DNA from: Undibacterium umbellatum
Lineage (GTDB): Bacteria > Pseudomonadota > Gammaproteobacteria > Burkholderiales > Burkholderiaceae_D
Length of the DNA: 64,000 nt
Direction: 5' to 3'
Assembly: GCF_014284125.1 (NCBI RefSeq)
Contig: NZ_JACOFX010000021.1
Location: forward strand, 24,027-88,026
Positions 54,096 to 63,845 of the stretch are shown here, one piece after another (within the stretch, counting starts at the first letter, position 1; each line of letters begins with the position of its first letter). The notes below the pieces were generated by a model, which was not told where the DNA came from, did not search any database, and saw nothing but the letters and a program-made list of their open reading frames with translations. A program made the translations under genes and the position numbers.

Positions 54096-55136
54096 GTGTC
54101 GCATGACCTGCTCGCAGGCGCAGCGTGCAGCCCGCGTGCCGATTCACGCATGATTGAAATCGCCAGTCAGCATCTTCGCTTCTGTGCGGCATGCATGGCG
54201 GAAGGCTTCCATGCGGTGCTGTTCCAATTCGCGCCGATTCTGCACTGCCCGATTCACCATACTCCCCTGCTCGATATCTGCACAAGCTGCCGAAAGAAAA
54301 TCCCTTATCGTCTCGATGCATCTTTCGCCGTCAGACCGTTTTGCTGTCCTCACTGCGCACACTCGCTACTTCCTGATCCGACTATCCTCGCGAGGCAAAG
54401 CCATATCACCAAATCACACAATTCCATCATGAATTGGCAGCGATTTCTGGCAACCTACGTGTACTGGTACGCGGAAGGTACGCATACCTGGCGCGATGTT
54501 TCCGGTCGCTTTCTGGACCGTGAAAATATTCCGGCGCCCCTGAGCATTGCCGGACGTCTCGGCTTTATAGGAGCATTGCAAAAACTTCACAATGATCCAC
54601 CGCCACTGCCGATATTCACAATGAACGAGGTGCTTCCGCCAGGCATGACGATGCAAAATTTGTCTGGCACCATTACTGCGGCGCCGGCATTCTCGCGGCT
54701 GCATTGGCCGCGCTTCCAAACTAGTCGCTTCTTGTCGCTTTGTGGACAATATTCTCGCTTTTGCGACCGGCTACAACAATTGAATTCGCCTCGGCACCGC
54801 GAGGTTACGCAATGGTGGCGCAAAAGTTGGGAGGGTGCATTCTCGCGCCAATGCGAAGTGACAACTGTATTCTCATATCCACCCTTTGGGATCGCAGAGT
54901 GGGCATGTTATTCTGTTTTGCCAGATCGACTGCTTAAGCGCCCCGTTATTCAACATCGGCTCGGCCTCGACTTTGAACAGGATCTTCGATCCACCTGGCA
55001 AGCCTGGGACCGTGTGCTAACGCATTTGAATACCGGATCTCGCAATGCACTTCATCCGTATCTTGTGCCGCCACGCGCGTGCTGGTTGACGACTCCAGCA
55101 TTTGATTCAGGATCGCCTGCACTCGGATTCTCGTGA
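54096..55136 (+). pseudogene. TniQ/TnsD-like target-selection protein, 5'-truncated
   Basis: The frame opens at a GTG immediately after right-end copy 1, so its natural N-terminus (usually RPxPxxDESxxSW) is missing. It carries the TniQ zinc-finger region: LRFCAACMAEGFHAVLFQ, LHCPIHHTPLLDICTSCRKK and FCCPHCAHSLLPD. The C-terminal ~200 residues would choose the insertion target in a Tn7-like system. It ends GSPALGFS within right-end copy 2. Likely inactive, although a truncated protein could be made. Confidence 0.75.
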
Positions 55137-55302
55137 CGTATAGTTCCATAATTACTTTTCTGTTGCTGTAATCTATTGATTTTATTCAGGATTTTTCGGG
55201 GAATTTGGAGATAATTGAAGTTAAAATGGTCTGGTAACCACCATTTTCAGGCAGAGTTACATATTTACTGCAACGACGGTTACATATTTACTTTCGCGTA
55301 CA
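55001..55302 (+). repeat. 302-bp direct repeat, copy 2
   Basis: This is the second copy of 53794-54095, here in its natural place at the 3' end of tniQ and ending in the outer right end of the element. Beyond 55302 the sequence enters a truncated phosphoesterase gene. Confidence 0.93.
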
Positions 55303-56070
55303 ATCATGCCCAGCCTGCTTTTTTCGACGGGTGAACACGAAGGCAGCGCCAACGGTAATTCCATGCATCCGTGCAGCGACATCCGCCTGGGAGAAAATCT
55401 GATTGCGTCGGTATATAACGTATTACGCAATAGTCCGATTTGGGAAGAGACGCTATTGATCGTCACTTTCGATGAAAATGGCGGCGTGTACGATCACGTC
55501 CTGCCACCTGCTGTATGCGCTCCGGATTCGTACGGATACTATTCCAATAAGAAGCTGCTATTCGACTACACGATGCTAGGACCGAGAATTCCTGCACTGT
55601 TAATATCGCCGTGGCTCGAAAAGGGCGTGGTAGACAGTACTCAGTACCGGAATACCTCGATCCTTCGCTTCGTTCAGGATCTGTTTGCAGCACAGAATCA
55701 AGTCGCTGAGGCACCGAGTCTGACTCAGCGCGATTTGAACGCAAATAGCATCGCATTATCGGCGTGGCGAGCAACGCCACATGAACACTGTCCAGCCTTC
55801 ATCAAACCTCATGTGGGCTTTGCTAATTGGGGAACAGAAATGACGGACCCAAATGGCGACGATCCCTACAGCGGCCCGTATATTCATAGGGTAACTAAAC
55901 CGGTTCCACCCGTTGCACTTGATTTTGCAAAGGCTTACTGCAGCCAATATCCAGGCCATCCTGATAGCGGAAAGCCATTAGAGCAACTTTTCAAGTCTCA
56001 GTCCGAGATGTTGCGTTACATGACAGAGCGAAGACATGCGGCCAGAAAATTCTATCGTGATCATCGATAA
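55303..56070 (+). pseudogene. Phospholipase C/acid phosphatase-type phosphoesterase, C-terminal fragment
   Basis: About 254 codons correspond to the C-terminal part of the PlcC/AcpA phosphoesterase family: GENLIASVYNVLRNSPIWEE, TLLIVTFDENGGVYDHVLPP and LLFDYTMLGPRIPALLISPW. The N-terminal half, with the signal peptide and first metal ligands, is absent because the transposon right end lies directly upstream. Just inside the junction HAQPAFFDG can be read in another frame, so there is also a frameshift or small deletion. In Burkholderiales these enzymes are secreted and hydrolyse phospholipids or phosphoesters. Non-functional here. Confidence 0.75.
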
Positions 56071-56274
56071 CTCAATCTGGCTGGAATCGCCATGATGGGT
56101 ATCTTACATAACGTCCATGGAATGTCGCGGATTCTGAAAAATCTCCGGGCAAAAGGGTATGTGCTCACCGAGGCGATTTTACGGGGCACCGCGCCATTCC
56201 GGCGTGAACACATCAATCGCTTTGGAGAAAATCCGCTGGACATGGATAGGGAAATTGAGCCTCTCAACTATTAA
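56071..56274 (+). pseudogene. Tn3-family transposase, C-terminal fragment
   Basis: LRAKGYVLTEAILRGTAPF and REHINRFGENPLDMDREIEP resemble the C-terminal end of Tn3-family transposases (the LSPYRxEHINRFG...LD...PLDY signature). The rest of the transposase is missing. It starts right after the phosphoesterase fragment, so several elements have landed and recombined here. Confidence 0.55.
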
Positions 56275-56729
56275 ATCGACTTTTCCGTGTAAGTCATCGA
56301 CTTAATCTGTTTCGGCGAAAAAACCGTAATCCCGGCCGTCCCACCAGATGGGGTTGGTGAATAGCGATTCAGAAATGGATCTTTACTTCAGGGAATTCTA
56401 AATTCGCGGCCTTAGCTGGCTTGGATAATCTGTAGGTTTCTAGAATTTGGTTCCGATACATGGAATGAAATGAGATTTCGATTGATGGAACCGGACCAAA
56501 AAAAGTTAACCTTTTTTCACTTGCAATAAAAGCTAACTTAAATAATAATTAGTTGTCAATTTTTAATTGACTCTAAAGAAGTAGTCACCTTGCTCAGATT
56601 TCCACAGTATTCCCATACCAGTTTCCATGCAGTAAGTGTGTTTCCTTACTGTGCTAACACAAAAAGCCATCTCGCTTAGAAAGTCTGTAACCGTAATAGT
56701 CATCATCATCTATTCACAGAAGGGTTCGT
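56275..56729. other. AT-rich intergenic region
   Basis: About 455 bp with no gene seen. It should contain the promoter of the LysM protein gene. A run of A/T (AATAATAATTAGTTGTCAAT near 56545) could hold promoter elements. The Tn3 inverted repeat expected after the transposase fragment was not identified. Confidence 0.4.
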
Positions 56730-57758
56730 ATGTTCAAGTACACCGTTTTGGCAGGCGATACACTCAATGACATAGCTGCTGCGCTTAGTTCCGCTGCCGG
56801 AGTCAGCGTACAAGCAATCGAAGCAGCGAATCCGGGTGTCAACGCCAACGCGTTGCAGATTGGGACATTGCTCAATATCCCAGCACAACTTGGTCAGGCT
56901 ATTGCGTTGAAATATACCATCCAGAGTGGCGACAGTTATTCAATCATTGCTGCTAATCTGGCAGGATGCACCGGCCTGAGTTTCCAAGAAATTGAACAAG
57001 CGAATCCATCTGTCAACCCCAATGCAATGGCGGTAGGACAGGTCTTGACAATTCCTATTTCGTCAGCATCCCTCACCTCTCCCATTGCTGATCCAACTAT
57101 CCCATTGACTCAGTCTGTCAATGCTCAGAAAGGTCTCTGGTATTGGACTTGGTCTAAAAACACACAAGTGCCTGACAACACCAATCTGGGTATCGCTTTT
57201 AGTGGTTGGGTATCTCCACAGACAGCCATAGACAACAGCAATGCCGTCCACAGTCAATTACCTGGTTTGAAATACATTTGCCTGGGTGGCGGAAATGAAA
57301 GTGGTGCCTGGACTGAATCCGCTGTGCTTTCTGTCACCAACGCAATTAACTCAGGCAGCCTGTCCGCATACCAGGGAATTGCTTACGACATTGAAGAAGG
57401 TAGCTCAGGGTTGGCAGCAGCTTTTGAAGCGTCTTTTACTGCAGCCAAGGCTAAAGGTTTGAAGGTTCTTGTCACGGTGAGTCATTCCGCGCCCTATGGT
57501 ATTGAAGACGCTGCAGCACTCATGCGCAGTTTCTTCGCCAGTCCCGTCATCGACATTCTATCGCCCCAGCTCTATACCACCGGAGAAGAAACCAGTAACC
57601 AGTATGCCACTTCGGGAGGGGTTAGCTGGAGTGAATATGCGGATGCAAAGGCAATCGTCGCTCCGAGCATAGTCAATGCCAGTCTATATGCTGACGCCCA
57701 GGAATATTTTTTAGCTCAGGGGGTAAGTTTGGGTGGATTTTTGCAGTGGCAGCAGTGA
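56730..57758 (+). CDS. LysM protein with glycosyl hydrolase 18-like barrel
   Basis: 342 residues. Two LysM domains: MFKYTVLAGDTLNDIAAALS (~3-50) and KYTIQSGDSYSIIAANLAG (~61-110). A Thr/Pro-rich linker precedes a ~200-residue domain with alternating beta strands (LKYICLGGG, GIAYDIEEG, LKVLVTVSHS, IDILSPQLYTTGEE, SLGGFLQWQ). AYDIEEG stands where GH18 enzymes have DxxDxDxE, so the catalytic acid may be present but the motif is divergent. LysM domains bind chitin or peptidoglycan. No signal peptide is seen, so export would need another route. It lies just before a PIG-L deacetylase gene in the same direction. Confidence 0.75.
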   Translation: MFKYTVLAGDTLNDIAAALSSAAGVSVQAIEAANPGVNANALQIGTLLNIPAQLGQAIALKYTIQSGDSYSIIAANLAGCTGLSFQEIEQANPSVNPNAMAVGQVLTIPISSASLTSPIADPTIPLTQSVNAQKGLWYWTWSKNTQVPDNTNLGIAFSGWVSPQTAIDNSNAVHSQLPGLKYICLGGGNESGAWTESAVLSVTNAINSGSLSAYQGIAYDIEEGSSGLAAAFEASFTAAKAKGLKVLVTVSHSAPYGIEDAAALMRSFFASPVIDILSPQLYTTGEETSNQYATSGGVSWSEYADAKAIVAPSIVNASLYADAQEYFLAQGVSLGGFLQWQQ

Positions 57759-57957
57759 TTTACGGAAAATTCGTATATAGGCATTTCTTATGGCAACCGT
57801 TTTTTAAATACGGTAGAAAAGGTGAAAAATGAACAGCTATCTCATGTAAAGGCTCCAGATAAGCAGTTTGAATTTGCCATTCATTTTATATTTTAATGTT
57901 TTGTCAGTGGTTTTAAGTTGTACCTGAGTGTTTCCCATCGAAATGGAAGGAACAGCA

Positions 57958-58998
57958 ATGAATACCGTTGCACAGCAGAAGAGAGCAGTATTTGTCGTCG
58001 CCCACCCGGATGATTTCCAGCTCTTCATGAATCCGGTTGCCGCTGCCGCCATCCTATCCGGCGACTATTCGGTTGCCATTATCGTTACCACCGCTGGTGA
58101 CGGCGGGCAAGGCCCGGCATACTGGGCGGCCCGCGAATGGGGGACGATTGCGTCAGTGCGCTGGTTGCTCGATTGCACTCCAAACGCCCCTTTTGACGAA
58201 ACACCGTCCCCTGCGGCAGGTGCTCCACTTTGGAATTTTGTGAGCTTCAATGAGCACAATATTACAACTTGGACCGCTAATATCGCACAAACGCCTTGCG
58301 CTTGCTATTTCATGCGCCTGCCGGACGGCAATATGTGTGGCGAGGGGTTTGGCGTGACAGGCGATGTGAGCCTGCCGCAACTGAGCAACAGCGCCATTAC
58401 CCCTCAGCCGTTTCCGTCGCTGGCGACGATTACCACTATCGGTACGGTGGACGGCTCCACCACCTATACAAGCTGGAATGATTTCACAACCACCTTGGAA
58501 GCCATCATCACCGACAATGGCAACTATGCAATCAGCGATTGCTGGGTCAACTACCAGCAGACCGATCAAACCACCAACCCCTGTGATCATTACGATCACT
58601 ACGCGACCGGTTTGGCAAGCAATGCCGCCATCGGCCAATCGACACCGTTGGCCGTCAGCGAATATCTCGATTATGCAATGACCCAACCGCCTAATGGAAA
58701 AACGCAGTTACAAGGTTCAGCTGCCCTTTGGAAAATCGGCATGATGGCCGCTTATGACAAGCAGGTTTATGACTGTGCACGGGGGCAGCAAAACGGCGGG
58801 GGAAAGATCTGCTGCACGATTGGTGGGGATAATTTGGGGGTGTATGCCGGGTGGATGATGGCAGCGCCGGTATTTACTACTTCAACACCCGGCAACTTTT
58901 CGCCGCCAAGCTTGGCACCATTGTGGCCGCCTACGCCGTTTTATAGCGGGTGTAGTGGATGCCAATGCTCGTCATCTGATAGCACAAGCGATCATTAA
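57958..58998 (+). CDS. PIG-L/LmbE-family deacetylase
   Basis: 346 residues from ATG 57958; GGAAGGAA just upstream decides this over the GTG at 57928. Motifs are FVVAHPDDFQLF (AHPDD metal site) near the N-terminus and CDHYDHYATG (second metal ligands) in the middle, as in zinc-dependent GlcNAc or mycothiol-type deacetylases. The C-terminus is Cys/Ser/Pro-rich (SGCSGCQCSSSDSTSD), which is unusual. No signal peptide. The neighbouring LysM/GH18-like gene suggests a shared chitin or amino-sugar substrate; the 199-bp gap between them makes an operon possible but not certain. Confidence 0.83.
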   Translation: MNTVAQQKRAVFVVAHPDDFQLFMNPVAAAAILSGDYSVAIIVTTAGDGGQGPAYWAAREWGTIASVRWLLDCTPNAPFDETPSPAAGAPLWNFVSFNEHNITTWTANIAQTPCACYFMRLPDGNMCGEGFGVTGDVSLPQLSNSAITPQPFPSLATITTIGTVDGSTTYTSWNDFTTTLEAIITDNGNYAISDCWVNYQQTDQTTNPCDHYDHYATGLASNAAIGQSTPLAVSEYLDYAMTQPPNGKTQLQGSAALWKIGMMAAYDKQVYDCARGQQNGGGKICCTIGGDNLGVYAGWMMAAPVFTTSTPGNFSPPSLAPLWPPTPFYSGCSGCQCSSSDSTSDH

Positions 58999-59212
58999 CC
59001 TGCTTCGCAGGAGAGCGCACTTTTTCCGATCAAGTATCCACGGGGTCGGGTCGAAAAACCTTCATTTTCAAATATGGGAAAGTTATATAACATGGATGCC
59101 CAGAAATTATTCCAAGAACACTAAGGGAATGTGCTGCACATCGTAAACTTCACGACTCCGGAGAATCTCCTATCCTTGGAATTTCTATCCTTTCTTAAAT
59201 TTGTGAGATGAG

Positions 59213-59681
59213 ATGCTGTTTCTAAATTTAATGCTCAATGCTTTTTCCTCTGTCGTTCACCTCATCCAATCCAATGGAGACCTGGGGCCCTCTCCCGCGG
59301 GGCCACCTGCCGGCTTTCCCCCCGTTGGCGCACTTGCCGTCGGTTATCCATACGCTGCTCTTCCTACCACACCGGCAGGGGTTGTGGCCGTTTCCTTTCC
59401 AGCCACTGCGGGATTAGTGGCAAACGCAGCTCCTTACGCTCAAGGAGGAACAGCAGCAGTAAACGTGACTCCCTGCCTGATCTTAGCCGGCGCCGCGATT
59501 GTCAATCCGATTAATCCTGTGCCCCCCACCCTTCCAGCCGCGCCACTTGTTCCCGCGAACGGGTTTTCCAACTTTCAATTACTAATTGATACACTGGATC
59601 GAGCGATGCACGGTGGCCATGAAATTTGGTATCAAGTGCAAATTGCTAAATACCTGTCCGCTTACGCTGCCACCGGGGGAG
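59213..59681 (+). pseudogene. Ala/Pro-rich hypothetical protein truncated by the IS6-family element
   Basis: About 156 codons remain before the IS left end. The frame then reads ~16 codons inside the IS to a stop. The sequence is rich in Pro, Ala, Gly and Val (PSPAGPPAGFPPVGALAVGY), followed by a more ordinary helical stretch (FQLLIDTLDRAMHGGHEIWY). No family was recognised. The original 3' end is not present on the other side of the IS, which carries dnaE2 sequence, so it was lost by deletion or rearrangement. Confidence 0.5.
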
Positions 59682-60505
59682 GGTTCTGTTGCAGTAAGGC
59701 GAAAGTTGGAGTGCTAGAATGGCATTCATGAAATCCCTGTCGATCCAATTGGAAGAATCCGTTCTTCGTAGAGTAGTTAAGCGCTTGCATTATCCGCTTG
59801 ATGTGATGTTGTTGTGTGTACGTTGGTATGCGGCGTATGCGCTGAGTCTGCGCAATCTAGAGGAGATGATGGCCGAGCGCGGAGTGGAAGTTGATCACAC
59901 CACGGTGCATCGGTGGGCGGTAAGGATCTTGCCGGTCTTGGCCAAAGTGCTTCGCCATCGCAAGCGGCCGGTTGGCAGGAGTTGGCGAATGGATGAGACT
60001 TACATCCAAGTCGGCAAGCAGTGGAAATATCTGTATAGAGCAGTAGACAGACTTGGCCACACCGTGGACTTTCTGCTCACGGCCAAACGCGATCACGCTG
60101 CGGCACGACGCTTCTTCGAACGGGCAATAGGGGCGCACGATGTGCCAGAGAAAATCACGATCGACAAGAGCGGCGCCAACACGGCGGCGGTGCGTAGCAT
60201 GGTCGCCGACAGCGGCGTTGACATCATGTTGCGCCAATCGAAATACTTGAACAATCTTGTAGAACAAGACCATAGGGCCATCAAGCGAATAACCCGTCCC
60301 ATGCTCGGCTTTAAAAACTTCCACTGCGCCGCCAAAATCATCGCAGGCATTGAGACGATGCACATGATCAAGAAGGGGCAACTGCAATGCTCCAACGGGG
60401 AAGTTGCGTCCGCTGCCGAACAATTCTATAGCTTGGCTTTTTGATTTCTGGGTCGATTGCTCGACTCGACTCAACTCAACCTCAAATCCTTATTGCAACA
60501 CAACC
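59682..60505 (+). mobile_element. IS6-family insertion sequence (IS26-like)
   Basis: 824 bp with terminal inverted repeats GGTTCTGTTGCAGTAAGG and, as the complement of the right end, GGTTGTGTTGCAATAAGG. One complete transposase gene lies inside. The 8-bp flanks differ, so there is no target duplication, as expected when an IS6 element has mediated a deletion or cointegrate. Left flank: truncated hypothetical gene. Right flank: truncated dnaE2. Confidence 0.85.
59719..60444 (+). CDS. IS6-family DDE transposase
   Basis: 241 residues, full length for IS6/IS26 transposases. The catalytic acids are in WRMDETYIQVGKQWKYLYRA (first Asp), ITIDKSGANTAAV (second Asp) and NNLVEQDHRAIKRITRPMLG (Glu). A zinc/helix-turn-helix-like N-terminus precedes (EEMMAERGVEVDHTTVHRW). 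ATG 59719 or 59728 may be used. Appears intact and so possibly active. Confidence 0.94.
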   Translation: MAFMKSLSIQLEESVLRRVVKRLHYPLDVMLLCVRWYAAYALSLRNLEEMMAERGVEVDHTTVHRWAVRILPVLAKVLRHRKRPVGRSWRMDETYIQVGKQWKYLYRAVDRLGHTVDFLLTAKRDHAAARRFFERAIGAHDVPEKITIDKSGANTAAVRSMVADSGVDIMLRQSKYLNNLVEQDHRAIKRITRPMLGFKNFHCAAKIIAGIETMHMIKKGQLQCSNGEVASAAEQFYSLAF

Positions 60506-61104
60506 ATAGAAATGGCTATGGCAATATATGCGAGCTCATTACAGTGGGGCGTACTCGCATTGAGAAAGGAAATTACCTGATCAAGCCAGAAGATCTGGCC
60601 CACCCGAAGGGGGACATGAAGCACTTGAAAGGAGTACCGGACTGTGAGTTGATCCTGGTCCCGGAGTATGGGAGCGATATCGACACTTTGTCTCAACAGG
60701 CTGCCTGGCTTGTGCATACAGCGCCTGGCCGGGCACGTATTTCGTTAAGCCTTCATAACCGCTCCAACGACGATAGACACACCGAGATTGTGCAAACAGT
60801 GGCAGATATATATGGGCTGCCTATCGTGGCCACCGGCGACGTGTGCATGCACGTCAGGTCTTACAAACCCGTACAGGATACGATGACGGCAATCAGGCAC
60901 GGATTACCAATCGCCGAATGCGGCTATCGTCTCGCATCAAATGCGGAGCAGCACTTGCGGTCACGTCTGCGTTTAGGAAATCTCTATTCCAGGGAGGCTT
61001 TGAACGAAACTGTCCGTGTCGCACAGCGATGTACGTTCTCATTGGATGAACTCCGATACAAATATCCAGAAGAATTCGTACCAAAAGGAGAGACTGTTAC
61101 CAAC
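60506..61104 (+). pseudogene. dnaE2: dnaE2 error-prone polymerase, N-terminal PHP part (5'-truncated)
   Basis: NGYGNICELITVGRTRIEKG, ATGDVCMHVRSYKPVQDTM, TAIRHGLPIAECGYRLASN and FSLDELRYKYPEEFVPKGE match the PHP domain of DnaE2 (ImuC). The first ~75-85 residues are missing because the IS6 right end lies directly upstream. After ETVT the frame leaves dnaE2 at the inversion junction (~61104). DnaE2 with ImuA/ImuB performs damage-induced mutagenic synthesis in many proteobacteria; ImuAB are not in the window. Confidence 0.85.
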
Positions 61105-63118
61105 CGCGGACAAGTTTCCGATCCTGACAAACATTCAGTATGTTCGCAGGCAGGAAATTTTTTTCCCGTAACCTGGCGCGCAGGAGTGAAAGTGGGTGGC
61201 CTCCCAGACTAAGCCCGGTGCTGCGATAGTCTGCAACAATTGTTTCACCCTCTGAGGGAGATTCGAGTTCCAGGAGTGATTCGGCGATTGGTGCTCCTTT
61301 CAGCAACCCTTTGTCTGGAACACTGACGACAGATTGCCAAAGTGCCTGTCGACGATTACCTGAGAGAGGTTCCAATGCATTGGCTGCCGCAAGTGCTTTG
61401 ACATTTCGATTGTCCAGTCCCGCTCTGCTCGCAAGATCCGCAACGCTGGAGAAATTCCGGATACACCTAGCCTCCTCTATCCGTAATCCCGCCTCTTTTT
61501 CCATTCCATTGATCATGTTGAGTCCAAGTCTGACCGCTGGTTGACTACCGGTGATTGCTTCCAAACTTGCTTCCCAATTACTGATCGTCACATCCACGGG
61601 CCGGACAACTAATCCATGCCTTTTTCCGTCTTGCACAAGTGAGGACGCTGAATAGAACCCCATCGGCAGACTATTCAGCAGTCCACACAGAAAGGCCGCA
61701 GGTTCGTGGCATTTTAGCCAGCAACTTGCGTAGGTTATCAGGGCAAAGGAGGCCGCATGTGACTCTGGGAAACCATATGAGGCGAATCCACGAATTTGGT
61801 TGACAATAGACTCTGCGAATTCAGCTGTATAGCCACGCTCGCTCATCCCGATTCGTAACTTTGCATCGAATTGTTCAAGATTGCCTTTCCTCTTCCACGC
61901 AGCCATAGCTCTACGTAACTGGTCAGCTTCACCAGCTGAGAACCCGGCTGCAGTCATGGCAATCTGCATGACCTGTTCCTGGAAAATTGGAATTCCCAAT
62001 GTCCGCTCTAATACTGCTTTCGTTTCGGGACTAGGATAGGTAACTGGCTCTTCGCCCATTCGTCGACGCAAGTACGGTTTGAGCATGCCCCCTTCAATAG
62101 GACCTGGCCGAATAATCGCGACTTCGATGACCAGGTCATAGAAAGTTCGCGGTCGCATCCGCGGTAACATACTCATTTGCGCCCGGCTTTCAATCTGGAA
62201 TGTACCCACAGTATCAGCATCGCAAATCATGTCGTAAGTTCGCGGATCCTCAGCCGGAATATCAGACAACTCGAATCTCTCGCCACGCTGCTCAGAAACC
62301 AGATCCAAAGTCCGACGCAAGCAACTGAGCATGCCGAGGGCAAGGATATCAATCTTTAGCAGGCCGACAGCATCTATATCATCTTTGTCCCACTGAATGA
62401 TACTTCGATCCTTCATAGATGCATTTTCAATGGGTACCAGCCGGCAGAGTTTTTCATTTGAGATGACGAACCCACCTGGATGCTGTGACATATGCCTTGG
62501 GAATAGCATCATCTTGTCGGCAATATCGGACCACGTTTTGGCGATGGTTGAATCTGGATCAAATCCACAATCCTGGAGTCGCTCTTTAAGATCAGCGCTA
62601 CCACCCCAGCCATGTCTGGCTTTCGCCACCTTCTCTACAATCGATAAATCGATGCCAAGAGCCTTCCCCACATCTCGTAGCACGCTTTTGGGACGATAGG
62701 AAGTTACGACAGCAGTCAAGGCAGCGTTCATTCTTCCGTATTTTTTATAGATGTACTGGATGACCTCCTCGCGACGTTGATGCTCAAAATCAACGTCTAT
62801 GTCTGGGGGCTCATTTCGTTCGGCTGAAATGAACCGCTCAAACAGCATAGTGCCTCGGGCTGGGTCGACTTCTGTTATGCCTAGGGCGTAGCAAATCGAA
62901 GAATTTGCAGCAGAACCACGTCCCTGGCACAGGATGTTTTGGCTGCGCGCAAAGCGCACAATGTCATAGACAGACAGGAAATATGGTTCGTATTTCAGAT
63001 CCTCGATAAGCTTCAATTCATGCTCCATTTGAGCAATAACGTTTTCCGGTATACCTGCGGGAAATCGCCAATGCGCACCGATATAGCTTTCCTTGCGTAG
63101 ATAGCTGTGGGATTGTGA
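61105..63118 (-). pseudogene. dnaE2: dnaE2 polymerase core, inverted relative to its ends
   Basis: A ~680-codon minus-strand frame (stop and start spill slightly past the junctions) carries the polymerase region: ILCQGRGSAANSSICYALGI, the catalytic NEPPDIDVDFEHQRREEV, VEVAIIRPGPIEGGMLKPYL, IPIFQEQVMQIAMTAAGFSA and FPESHAASFALITYASCWLK. Its beginning (KSQSHSYLRKESY...) would join ETVT of the PHP piece, and its end (CQDRKLVRG) would join the C-terminal piece, if flipped. The core itself has no internal stop and could be expressed as a fragment. Confidence 0.85.
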
Positions 63119-63372
63119 TTTGCCGTCAGCGGCCACACACAGCAAACGGTGTGGTTTTTCTGACGGTTGAAGATGAGACTGGCACTGTCAACGTCATTTG
63201 CTGGGAATCTGTCGTTGAACAATTTCGGAAGGAGATATACGGCGCTTCTCTCTTAGGGGTATACGGGCAGTGGCAGTCGCAGTCAAATGTGAAAAACTTG
63301 ATCGCCATGCGCCTGGTCGATCTGTCTCATCTCCTGGGTGAACTGGATACAAAGAGTCGTGACTTTTGTTAA
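63119..63372 (+). pseudogene. dnaE2: dnaE2 C-terminal OB-fold part
   Basis: ICRQRPHTANGVVFLTVEDE, TGTVNVICWESVVEQFRKEI and AMRLVDLSHLLGELDTKSRD match the C-terminal OB-fold end of DnaE2. It is back on the plus strand after the inverted core and ends with a proper stop, so the original gene ran left to right from before 60506 to 63372. Confidence 0.85.
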
Positions 63373-63845
63373 TAGAGGGCTAGACCGACGCAGTTATCTT
63401 TGAGATGGCTTACCTTATCAAGAATCACAATATCGCTGTAAGATGACGGAAGAAACGAAAATTTCTACTGACGGAATTCGCCATATTTATTGAATATTTT
63501 TCCAAAAATGAGGAACAGATTGATTCGGAGATGGTACTAACATCGTTGATTTTTTGTAAAAGTCCGATTCATTCATTTATAACCAATAATCGAAACCCCA
63601 ATTTATGTCCCCTATTTCAATTGAACATAAAAATGTAATGCCTAAGATTCCAGATATCAATGATCAGCATGTACATGAGTTTGCAAAACTCAGGGTGCGT
63701 TTAAACAAACGGAGCTAAAGTTCCACAGAAATGGTAAATCAGCCGTTTTTTAACGGTCGACCGACATATTCTATCCCCCGACCATCAGATCGTTGATTGT
63801 AGCGCCTTTTAAGAGGTTGATTTTTCTTTGTGCAGGCTCAAATTT
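63373..63845. other. Intergenic region next to a Tn3-type transposase end
   Basis: About 470 bp with no gene seen. GGGTGCGTTTAAACAAACGG at ~63693 could be the outer inverted repeat of the Tn3-type element whose transposase end lies to the right, since such repeats start with runs of G. This is a weak suggestion without the partner repeat. Confidence 0.3.

Larger units (their letters stand above)
52751..55302 (+). mobile_element. Collapsed Tn7-like transposon with duplicated right end
   Basis: The left end TGTCAGCGAAAGTAACTTTG (52751) mirrors the complement of the right end, TGTACGCGAAAGTAAATATG (right ends at 54095 and 55302). Several binding-site-like repeats follow at the left (ATGTAACACATTTACT, TATGTTACTCTGCA, TATGTAACTTTGCA) and two GTTACATATTTACT repeats lie at each right end, as expected for TnsB sites. 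Inside are a TnsA-like gene, a TnsB fragment and a TniQ fragment. TnsC and most of TnsB are gone. No 5-bp target duplication is visible. Confidence 0.72.

Noticed and set aside
55303..55350. Target-site duplication for the Tn7-like element
   Set aside because: The five bases before 52751 (TCAGG) match neither those after 54095 (GTGTC) nor those after 55302 (ATCAT).
61085..63140. Invertase-driven switch with inverted repeats at the dnaE2 junctions
   Set aside because: I compared both junctions and found no more than a few shared bases. No recombinase gene is adjacent, so a programmed switch is not supported beyond speculation.
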